In this document: piece by piece, positions 55,704 through 64,000 of the stretch
Numbering within the stretch: position 1 is the stretch's first letter
Layout of the letters: every line of letters starts with the position of its first letter
Assembly (NCBI GenBank): GCA_014529385.2
Contig: CM043957.1
Location: 84,282,881 to 84,346,880, forward strand
DNA length: 64,000 nucleotides
Direction of reading: 5' to 3'
From: Adiantum capillus-veneris
Lineage: Eukaryota > Streptophyta > Polypodiopsida > Polypodiales > Pteridaceae
Made by a program: the position numbers and the translations under genes
The notes under the pieces: generated by a model
Databases searched by the model: none
What the model was told of the DNA's origin: nothing
What the model saw: the letters and a program-made list of their open reading frames with translations, nothing else

Positions 55704-56983
55704 TTGAGTAGAAGACCCTCACTGAATAATCTATCAACCATTACGATAACTTCATTTGACACTATGTATGACACTTATGCACATGATGATGACTTCAAAA
55801 GGACATGGTTGCATATTCTTGACAATTTTGTGCACACATTTCTCAAATACACTATTCAAGAAAACTTCCTTTATTTCAAACAAAAATTGTGTGTGACTAA
55901 ACCTTTCCGTACATTAATTATTGAATAATTGCACAAACCACCCTATGCTAGACATAGAGGATTTGCTGTAACTTTTCAAAATTTATGTCGTGATTTCTAT
56001 TGGCCTACTATGAGAATTAATGTTAAACAGTATGTCTCAACTTGTTTAATTTGTAAAAAGGTCAAAGCAGCAACATGTAAGAAATTGGTACTTTTACACC
56101 CACTCCCTATTCCTGAAAAACCTTGGGAACATATTTCAATGGATTTTGTCACTGGATTTCCACTTATTGTTCACAAGCATGACATGATTTGGATTGTTAT
56201 TGACCGTTTTTCAAAACAAGCATATTTCATTTCTTGTACTCACATCCCACCAAGCTACACTTTTGTTTCTTAAGACTATTTTTCCACATCATGGTTTACC
56301 TAAAGTAATTATTTCTTAGTAAGATTCAAAATTCTGTAGTGCCTTCTGGACTATTGTGTTTGAAAATTTTGGCACCACACTTCTCCATTCCATCCTGAAT
56401 ATAATGGTCAAACCGAAGTCACCAATCACACTATCATTGATTTGTTAAAGGCTTATGTTTCTTCTAAACCTAAGAAATGGGATGATTACTTGCATATTCT
56501 ACAATTTTCATATAACAGTACCACTCACACTGCCACGGATAAATCTCCATTTGAAGTTGTATATGGTCACTCTCTTCCTACTCTTGCTTCATGTCTTTCT
56601 AATGTTGTGCCTGCCGTTGATGACTTCATAGCTGACTTTCATGATGTTTATGCAAGTGTGCATTCTGCAATTAAACACTCACATACTAACAAGCACCACA
56701 AGGCACACCAGTTTAAGGAAGGTGATTATGTTTTACTTCACATTGAAAAACGAAGGATCAAAAGTATTGATACAAATGTCTTTATTAAGCTTACTCCTCG
56801 CTTTTATGGACCTTTTAAAATTTCAGCTGCCATTAATGATGTTTCTTTCCATTTAGACCTACCTACACATTGGCACATTCACAATACATTTCACATTAGT
56901 ATTTTAAAATTATTCAGAGCACCCCTACATACACATCACATTTATGAAGACCCACCTTCACTTGTAGACCAAGAACAACAACT
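55704..56983 (+). pseudogene. Gypsy J integrase
   Basis: Begins after RNase H with SRRPSLNNLSTI, then the zinc finger (HRGFAVTFQNLCRDFYWP, CLICKKVK) and the core start (ISMDFVTGFP). Frameshifts around 56270-56420 break the region of the second acidic residue. The Glu region survives (NGQTEVTNHTIIDLL), followed by the C-terminal core FYGPFKISAAIND and WHIHNTFHISILKLF. The frame is cut by gypsy K after DQEQQL, so any chromodomain would lie beyond the window. Confidence 0.8.
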
Positions 56984-57282
56984 TGTCATAAAATCTAATA
57001 TCTAACCAACCCAAATGATTTTCTCATATTAAATTGATCATTTAATGTGGGAGAATAAACGGGAACAAGGGTGAAGATATAGACATGTGCTTATAGATCT
57101 ATCTCAACACGGGGCCAATGGTAAAGGGGCCCAAATGAGAGATGGTCTATCAAAGAGCAAGGCTAACTAATGGATCATAAGACCTTAGGGTTAGCTTCGT
57201 TGAAGACCTCCAATAATTAGTGTAAAAGTACTTTGACCTTAGGTAAGCTAGGGCAGCTTGAGGTGGAAACCCGGCCCAAGCT

Positions 57283-57420
57283 TAAGGTGCTTGAGGTGTT
57301 GTCGTGCTTGAGGTGCTTGAGGTGCCTGATGACTAGATGCTTGAGATGCTTGAGGTGCTTGATGATTGAGATGCTTGAGATTATTGTCATGCTTGAGATG
57401 CTAGGAGTGTACTTGAGGTG
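57283..57420. repeat. Minisatellite of TGCTTGAGG-type units in LTR K
   Basis: About a dozen degenerate 9-20 bp units (GGTGCTTGAG, GATGCTTGAG, GATGATTGAG). A matching array lies at about 63020-63150 in the other LTR. Confidence 0.85.
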
Positions 57421-57988
57421 AGAACACAGCCCAAGCTTGAGGGGCTTAAGGGACAAGATTGTCGTGGCACAAAGGTTGAGGATCTTGAGGTGGCACAAAA
57501 GTCAAAGCTAATCCCTACAAGGAGGGGGGCTTAATGCCCAAGATTGAGGTGAGAACTAGGCCCAAGGTTAAGGGGCTTGATGTGGCACAAAAGTCAAAGC
57601 TAATCCCTACAAGGAGGGGGGAGAGCCCTACAAGAGGGGGGATTAGAGAGAACACACACACACTCACACAAGGCATGCTTGGTACAAAGAAATCAAAAGG
57701 GAATCTTGTCAAGTTCCTCCTCATGTTGCCTTCATGGTGTTCCTGAAACCTATTGGTTGGCCACGCAAGGGGTCCCATGATAAATTAGAAGATTTAATGA
57801 ATTTGTTTTACATTTATCAAGTCCTCTCTCTCAAAGGGGAAAGGGGGACACTTGTCCCAAGGCTACCCTTGTTAATTGATTTATCTCCTGCTTGTGATAG
57901 GCTAGGCCTGGAGGGGTCCAATGAGGTTCAAGCATGAGCTGCAAGGGGGGGTCAACCAAGGAAGCTAGGGGCTTGCTTAGGGGGTATA

Positions 57989-57998
57989 CTCCCCCCCC

Positions 57999-58029
<31 letters not shown>

Positions 58030-58032
58030 ACA
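57989..58032. repeat. Poly-C followed by (CA)n
   Basis: About 27 C residues, then ACACACAC. The sister LTR has poly-C followed by (CT)n at the same place (63714-63788). Confidence 0.88.
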
Positions 58033-58710
58033 CTCATTATGTGAAGTGCAAAGTGCAAGAGCTCCCTCTTCTTCTCCAAGCAAGTAGAGAGGTTGAGAGC
58101 CTACACCAACACTCTTGGCTATGGAGTGCAAATCCAACCAACAGCCATGCTTCAATGCTTAAGCTTGCCATCTTTTCCATCTTCATTCCTATGCTATTAT
58201 GTATACTTGCAAGAAGATTGATGATAAGTGAGGAACTAATTCTTTCTCCTATACAATGTTTCTTCTTCCTCTTCCCTACCCTCATTCCTTGCTAGCTCTC
58301 TCCACTTTCTAAGGTGTTTGAGGTCTTGGGACTGAGGCTTGGGATAGTTAATGCTTTCCTCAAAGTTTATGTTATGCCCGTGATGCATGAAGCTTTCCAT
58401 CTTCATTGCATCACCTAGGTCACAAGGAACACAAAGATTGTATTGTAACAAGTCTCTCTTGATGGGAGAAATTATAATACAAATGCCTATTGGAGGGGGG
58501 ACCGGCTCCACATAAATTCGGTCCTCAGTTGTTGTCACATTCTCTAAATTCTCTCTCTTGCAAAAGTATTGTTCATGCCAAGTTAACTAAATGCTATTTT
58601 TATGTTGCTACCATTAATTATGTTCACCCGTTATGCTCACAAAGTAATTTCATGAAAGTACTCTCTCGAATTTCTGCTACTCTCAAGTTAATAGGCAAAT
58701 TCCATTACAT

Positions 58711-58722
58711 TGGTATCAGAGC
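58711..58722 (+). other. Primer-binding site of gypsy K (tRNA-iMet)
   Basis: TGGTATCAGAGC one base after the LTR. Confidence 0.92.
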
Positions 58723-59121
58723 ATTTGGTTTCTCTTTTCTTGCTTAAGAAGAGAGGTCCTTAAGTATCCTATAAATGGTTGATGTTGTTAATTATATTAG
58801 GTTAAGTGGAACTGGGATCTATTATCGGTTATGTTGAGCCCACTATGTGGGATATGTTGCACAGCTCGGGAGCTTTGGACTTAATAATGGATTCTTTTTA
58901 GACTTGCCTACAGCTTTACCATTATTGAGCCATAAGAAGTCTGAAAGGAGCTAGCCCTTGGCAACTGCTATGTTAGACCTACTCCACTACTCTCTATAAT
59001 TAACCTCTTCAAGCCGTGGGTGTAGATGCTTAAGAGCCAATTTTCAAAGGCTAAGAGGAGTGGCAACTAAGGTTTTGAATTTCCAAAGGATACATTAAGT
59101 ACGTACACAGATTTTATTAAC
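58723..59121 (+). other. Leader of gypsy K
   Basis: About 400 bp, no gene seen. In C and E the corresponding leader lies between the PBS and the MADNSKES start. Confidence 0.6.
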
Positions 59122-60390
59122 ATGGCTGACAATAACCAAGAGAGTAGAATGAACATTGATAGCTTTGATTTTGCACATGAAGGTGCTAATGATGATGCCT
59201 CCATGTTTGTGAATTATCTCGTAACTAGGTTGCAGCAAGCTATGGGCAATCCTGATTTGCAAGCCAAAGTTACTCAACAACTTCACGCTTATTGAATTTT
59301 CCTTCCTCTCGAAGAGGAGAGAGAGCTTAGGAGGCCTCTTGAAGAGACCCCCAAAAGAAGACTCTCTCCCTTATGAGAAGAGGAATCCAAAAAGCAAGAA
59401 AGCAATGAAACTTTGAATTCCTTTGAAGATGTGGCTCTATGAAGATGGCAATCTAGACGATCTCCCACTCCTCCCAAGAGGAAAAGATCAACACACAGTC
59501 CTTCTCGTCGTCACTCTGAAAGGGAAGAGAGGAAACAAAGGAAGAAAGGGAAAGAAAGAGGTCACCCTCTTCTCCTTCTTCTTCACCTCCCTCCTCTGCC
59601 GACAATAGCTATGGCTATTCTCCTAGAGAATACATGAGGGGAGGACATCGCAAATCATATCCTACATGGCGAAGGTTACAAAATCTAAAGAAGTTCAAGG
59701 AGGGAGGAAAGAGTATCTCTTTTCTCAACTATGATGGCACATTTGGTGCTACCAAAAAAGTGTTGGCCTTCATCCAGTAATATGATGCAGCCTTTGGAGA
59801 CGAGGGCTTCACATAGTCCTCCAAGGTACACCATGTAGCTATGCACTTCCAAAAATCAGCTCGTCAATGGTGGTCTAGCCTTGGTGGCAATGGAGAAGCA
59901 AAGGACAAAGTTCTTACCAAATGGTGCAGCTTGAAGCTTCTCTCTCATGAGTCTATCCACACATATGTATACAAGTTTTGGGATTTACATCTCAAGGCTA
60001 CTATCTTTCAAAAGATAGACTTTGCCGAACAAAAGCAAAAATTTTGTGTGGGATTACTTGAAGAGGTGGTCGAATACATCAACTTTCAACCGCCTGCTTC
60101 TATCACCGAAGTAATCCATCACACCACGGTTGCTTCACACATCAATTTCCATCAAGGGGCCTGACGAAATGTCAAACCCATGGAAAACAAAGACAAAAAT
60201 GATGCAAAGGGGAAAACCAATGCTCAAAATTCTTCCCAAGGCACTTCCAACAACAACAATCGGTCCAAGGAGAAGGGAGTTTACAAAGGAAAAAACAAAC
60301 TCTCTCCTGAAGAGCTTGAAGCTTTTTGCAAGGACCATAAGTGTTTCAAGTGTGGGGAGCAAGGACATCGCTATCATTCTTGCCCCAAGA
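59122..60390 (+). pseudogene. Gypsy K gag
   Basis: Starts ATG (MADNNQESRMNIDSFDFAHE), homologous to the MADNSKES start of C and E. A TGA after about 57 residues, another near 59375 and frame changes break the Arg/Ser-rich tract (RSPTPPKRKRST). The coat domain is at 59841-60164 (KVLTKWCSLKLLSHESIH). The knuckle [14 protein letters not shown] near 60343 is complete. Gag is recognisable along its whole length. Confidence 0.85.
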
Positions 60391-60962
60391 AGAATGCTTG
60401 CAATGAGACTCCTAGGGATTCCACCATCGAAGCTCCAAAAGAGGATGTTCATTGCAAAGGATCATCACTTTCCTATGCTTGGGGAAAGGTAAGAGAGCAT
60501 GATGCCTTCATCTTGTTTGACCCTGGCTCTACTCACAACTTCATATCAACAGAGTTGGCCACCAAGTTGGGCATTCAAGATTTCGAGATGGGGGATATGG
60601 TAATGGCTGACACAGCTTTCAAGGGACAGCAAGCCTCCGTTACTCCCTTGATTGGGAAGTTGAGGCTTCATGTCCAAAGCTATGTCAACAAAGAAGAATT
60701 TTTCATCTCTTCTCTCCAACATGAGGATGCTATCCTAGGGGCGCCATGGTTTGATTGCATGGTTGCCAATATGAAGTTCCCTGAAAGGAGAATCTACTTC
60801 ACCTACATGGGAAAGAACATGTATATAGATGCTAGTGATCGTGGTCGCACTATTCCACTTGTACATCCTCCTGCTTTTGATAAATCAATGAAGAGCTCAG
60901 TTTCTGCGTACATGATTTTTATTAAAGAGTCTCTGCTACTGAACCTGACTTTAGAGACATAA
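60391..60962 (+). pseudogene. Gypsy K protease, then deletion of RT/RNase H
   Basis: In frame with the knuckle. The protease has an intact [11 protein letters not shown] and continues through [16 protein letters not shown] and [15 protein letters not shown]. After MIFIKES the sequence jumps to the region just before integrase (PDFRDIMSTLALGKK in another frame). In copy C some 2 kb of RT and RNase H lies between these points. Confidence 0.88.
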
Positions 60963-62307
60963 TGTCAACCCTTGCTTTGGGGAAGAAAGATGAACCATTC
61001 ACCTTGTAGGATGGTTATCTTCTCCATGGCAATAGGCTATGTGTTACCCATTCCCTTTGTGTGAGAAAGTTATGTATGAATCCCACGCTCCTCCCTATGC
61101 AGGGCATAGAGGTATTCAACCTACTCTTTGAGGAGTAGAGACGTATTTCTTTTGGCCTACCATGAAAGTGGACATACAAGAGTATGTTTCAAGATGCATA
61201 GTATGCCAAAAGACCAAGTATGATAGAGGGAAGAAACCTGGATTACTCCAGCCATTGCCTATCCCAAATTCACCATGGGAGAGTATATCCATGGATTTCA
61301 TCTTTGGATTGCCCAAGCCTATCCATGGGAATACGGGAATATGGAAAAGAGTCGACAGGTTTAGCAAGCAAGCACACTTTATTCCTGTCAAAAAGACTAT
61401 TAAAGCACACCAAATGGCAACTCTCTTCATATCTCAAATTTTCAAACACCATGGATTACCAATTTCCATCGTGTCAAATAGAGATCCTACAATGACCAGT
61501 AATTTTTGGAAATGTCTCTTTGAAAATCTATGAACAAGATTGAATCTCTCTTCGGCCTATCGGCCACAAATGGATGGCCAAAGTGAGATAGCCAATCTTA
61601 CGATACTCGATCTACTTAAGACTTATGTTACCGAAGTAGATCAACGCTCACAATGGGAAAAGTACTTACCTCTTGTAAAGTATGCCTACAATAATATTGT
61701 ACATACTTCTATGAGAAAAGCACCTTCTGAGATCATTGAGGGAAGACCTACCTTGCTACACAAAGTACATGGAAAGATCTTCGTTGCCGATGAGTATAGA
61801 CATGAACTACAAGAATCTTTTCAAAAGATTAAGGAGGCTATATCCATCTCTGAACAAAGGAAAAAAGCTGTTGCTAACAAGCACAAAAGGGCCTTAATGT
61901 TCAAAGAAAATGATTGGGTCTTGCTTAAGTTTCCTAAGGCTCAATTGAGGTAAACCACGGGCAAAAATCCTACGAGCCATCAAAAGTATTATGCTAAGCC
62001 AGCAAAAATATATTATGTTCCTTTCCAAATTTTAAAGCCTATCAATGAGATGGCCTACCAACTCAAGTTGCCCAACCATTGGCTCATACCCAATGCTTTT
62101 CATGTGAGCCTACTTAAGCCCTACAAAGGAGAGCCACCAAGTGAACCAATTATTGAAGACCCTCTCGAATTTGAAGAGGTGCTACAATCTGAAGCTATCC
62201 TTTGGCATGAAGACAAGGGATTACGACATGGTAAGATTATCCGATGGCATCTTATTAAGTTCAAAAATTATCCTTTTGAAGATACTAGATGGATGCAAGG
62301 AATATAG
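60955..62307 (+). pseudogene. Gypsy K integrase and chromodomain
   Basis: The N-terminal segment (STLALGKKDEPFTL, then a TAG) leads to the zinc finger (CIVCQKTKYDRGKK) and core: SISMDFIFGLP carries the first Asp. The second site reads SNRDP with Asn instead of Asp, as in copy C. Glu is kept in GQSEIANLTILDLL. A TGA near 61531 and a TAA near 61951 interrupt. The C-terminal core ([25 protein letters not shown]) is followed by a chromodomain: ILWHEDKGLRHGKIIRWHL, then FKNYPFEDTRWM. This is the best preserved chromodomain in the window. Confidence 0.87.
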
Positions 62308-62704
62308 CTTAAGGATCGTATGAACCTTGTCAATGCTTAAAATCCTACATTAGAGTAAGTAAACATACAAATTTCTTTTAAATGATCCATGTTTTTGTCT
62401 TATAAGACTAGTTCTCTTTTTAATTGTGCACAAATTTAAATAGTATGCATGCTTAGAATCATGTTTGTGATGATGGCATCTCTCAAATACCAAGTAGAAT
62501 TTGTCACTCTACTTTGGGAGAATGAAATGGACTAAGGAGCAGACATGACTGCGGAAACTATGTCTCCCAAGAACCAAATGGATTAGCCATCCATCTTGGA
62601 AATATGTCGTAGGGTAAAAAGGGATCCTCTACCCACTCAGTAATATTGACTAATGACTAAGACTTTATCTCTTCTACCTCATAGTCGAGGATGACTATGA
62701 TTTC

Positions 62705-62717
62705 AAGAGAGAGGTAA
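62705..62717 (+). other. Polypurine tract of gypsy K
   Basis: AAGAGAGAGGTAA immediately before the 3' LTR, the same as in C and E. Confidence 0.85.
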
Positions 62718-63317
62718 TGTCATAAAATCTAATATCTAACCAACCCAAATGATTTTCTCATATTAAACTGATCATTTAATATGGGAGAATAAACAGGAGC
62801 AAGGGTTAAGATATAGACTTGTGCTTGTAGATCTATCTCAACACGGGGCCAATTAGTAAAGTGGTCCAAATGAGAGATGGTATATCAAAGAGCAAGGCTA
62901 ACCAATGGAGCATAAGACCTTAGGTTTAGCTTCATTGAAGACCTCCAATAATTAGTATAAAAGTCCTTTGACCTTAGGTAAGCTAGGATTGGTGAGCTTG
63001 AGGTGGGAACCCGACCCAAGCTTAAGGTGCTTGTCGTACTTGATGAATAAGGTGCTTGAGGTGCCTGATGACTGAGATGCTTGATATTCTTGAGGTGCTT
63101 GATGATGGAGATGCTTAAGGTGCTCGTCATGCTTGAGATGCTAGGGCTGTACTTGAGGTGAGAACCCGAGGTGAGAACCCAACCCAAGCTTGAGGGGTGT
63201 AAGGGCCAAGATTGTGGTGAGAACTAGGCCCAAGGTTGAGGGGCTTGAGGTGGCACAAAAGTCAAAGCTAATCCCTACAAGGAGGGGGCGAGCCCTACAA
63301 GAGGGGGGATAAGAGAG

Positions 63318-63318
<1 letters not shown>

Positions 63319-63382
<64 letters not shown>
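63319..63382. repeat. (CA)n microsatellite
   Basis: About 64 bp of CA. The sister LTR has only about 10 bp here (near 57654). Confidence 0.95.
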
Positions 63383-63388
<6 letters not shown>

Positions 63389-63711
63389 AAGGCATCCTTG
63401 GTACAAAGAAAGCAAAAGGGACACTTTTCAAGCTCCTCCTCATGTTGCCCTCATGGTGTGCTTGAAGCCTATTGGTTGGCCACCCAAGGGATCCAATGAT
63501 AAATTAGAAGATTTAATGAAATTTCATTACATTTATCAAGTCCTCTCTCTCAGAGGGGAAAGGGGGACACTTGTCCCAAGGCTACCCTTGTTACTTGATT
63601 TACCTCATGCTTGTAATTGGCTAGGCCTGGAGGGGTCCAATATGCTTCAAGCATGAGCTACAAGGGGAGGTCAACCAAGGAAGCTAGGGGCTTGTTTAGG
63701 GGGTATACTCT

Positions 63712-63713
<2 letters not shown>

Positions 63714-63788
<75 letters not shown>
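63714..63788. repeat. Poly-C and (CT)n tract
   Basis: About 33 C residues, then about 40 bp of CT. Long Arg/Glu or Gly frames on the minus strand here are artefacts. Confidence 0.93.
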
Positions 63789-63790
<2 letters not shown>

Positions 63791-64000
63791 CCATTGTGTG
63801 AAGTGCAAAGTGCAAGAGCTCCCTCTTCTTCTCCAAGCAAGTAGAGAGGCTACACCAACACTCTTCGCTATGGAGTGCAAATCCAACCAAGAGCCATGCT
63901 TCAATGATTAAGCTTTCCATTTTCACTACTATGCTATTATGTATGCTAGCAAGAAGAGTGATGATAAGTGAGGAACTAATTCTTTCTCCTATGAAATGTT

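Larger units (their letters stand above)
50831..56983 (+). mobile_element. Ty3/gypsy retrotransposon J, interrupted by gypsy K
   Basis: Plus-strand gag-pol (52720-56983) is preceded by a PBS (51315-51326) and an LTR ending TTCAACA at 51313. The 5' LTR start is guessed at TGTAGTGGGAAC, because the 3' LTR lies beyond the insertion of K and outside the window. Pol is cut at its C-terminus by K. RT is the best preserved RT in the window. Confidence 0.8.
56984..58709 (+). repeat. 5' LTR of gypsy K
   Basis: 1726 bp, TGTCATAAAATCTAAT to TTCCATTACA. Its ends match the reverse complement of the C LTR. ATTGG/CCAAT pairs lie near 57750 and 57900. A homopolymer C run and CA repeat are at 57989-58032. 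Confidence 0.9.
56984..64000 (+). mobile_element. Ty3/gypsy element K (C-family relative), RT deleted, truncated by window end
   Basis: 5' LTR 56984-58709, PBS 58711-58722, gag from 59122, integrase to 62307, polypurine tract at 62705-62717 and the 3' LTR from 62718. It inserted into the J pol C-terminus. Its proteins are close to those of C and E, but its LTRs differ, carrying a TGCTTGAGG minisatellite that the C, E and solo LTRs lack. Protease runs almost directly into the integrase N-terminus, so RT and RNase H were deleted. Confidence 0.9.
62718..64000 (+). repeat. 3' LTR of gypsy K (runs off the window)
   Basis: TGTCATAAAATCTAATATC matches 56984. It includes the TGCTTGAGG minisatellite and SSR tracts. 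About 1.28 kb of an expected 1.7 kb is present. Confidence 0.9.

Noticed and set aside
63658-63926. Minus-strand frames rich in Arg-Glu and poly-Gly
   Set aside because: They are translations of (CT)n and poly-C in the K LTR.

Overview
The window looks like intergenic DNA from a land plant with a large, repeat-rich nuclear genome. It carries Ty1/copia and Ty3/gypsy chromovirus LTR retrotransposons whose primer-binding sites match the 3' end of initiator methionine tRNA, a hAT-like DNA transposon, a eukaryotic tRNA-Gln-like sequence and many long microsatellites. I cannot name the species. I see no confident single-copy host gene. Nearly all coding sequence is gag-pol, and every copy is broken. 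The exception is a protein-kinase-like gene (24128-25520, minus) that sits inside a DNA transposon.

Positions 1-43,120 form one nested stack. The oldest layer is a plus-strand gypsy relic (F), left in four pieces: 1-366, 20606-21692, 32534-33282 and 42916-43120. Into F went copia B (367-20600, minus), gypsy E (21693-32533, minus) and LTR element G (33283-42915, minus). B was then hit by copia A (991-6538, minus, TSD AAAAG) and gypsy C (10475-about 20455, minus). C received a small TIR element L (12343-14754, TSD GCATGCAT/GCATGTAT), which itself holds a solo LTR of the C family (12573-14276, TSD GGTGT). E received a 3.6-kb hAT-like element (23580-27194, TSD GTGATAAG) carrying the kinase-like gene. 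G received copia H (34558-39640, plus, TSD GTAGC).

Positions 43,121-50,830 are mostly unassignable. They hold a decayed gag/protease fragment (I, 43681-46380), GA- and CT-rich tracts, and a duplicated segment containing two long hairpins (49431-50000). From about 50,831 a plus-strand gypsy (J) runs to 56,983, with a tRNA-Gln-like sequence in its leader. It is interrupted by a plus-strand gypsy K (56984 to beyond the window), a diverged relative of C and E.

The C/E/K gypsy family has LTRs of about 1.6-1.7 kb, an arginine- and serine-rich basic Gag tract, a CCHC zinc knuckle, a DPGST-type protease, an FFDD reverse transcriptase and a C-terminal chromodomain. Its copies have lost different parts: E lacks integrase and K lacks reverse transcriptase/RNase H. 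The two copies that keep integrase both have Asn at the second catalytic Asp position. The hAT-like element with its kinase-like cargo is the best candidate here for an undescribed system.
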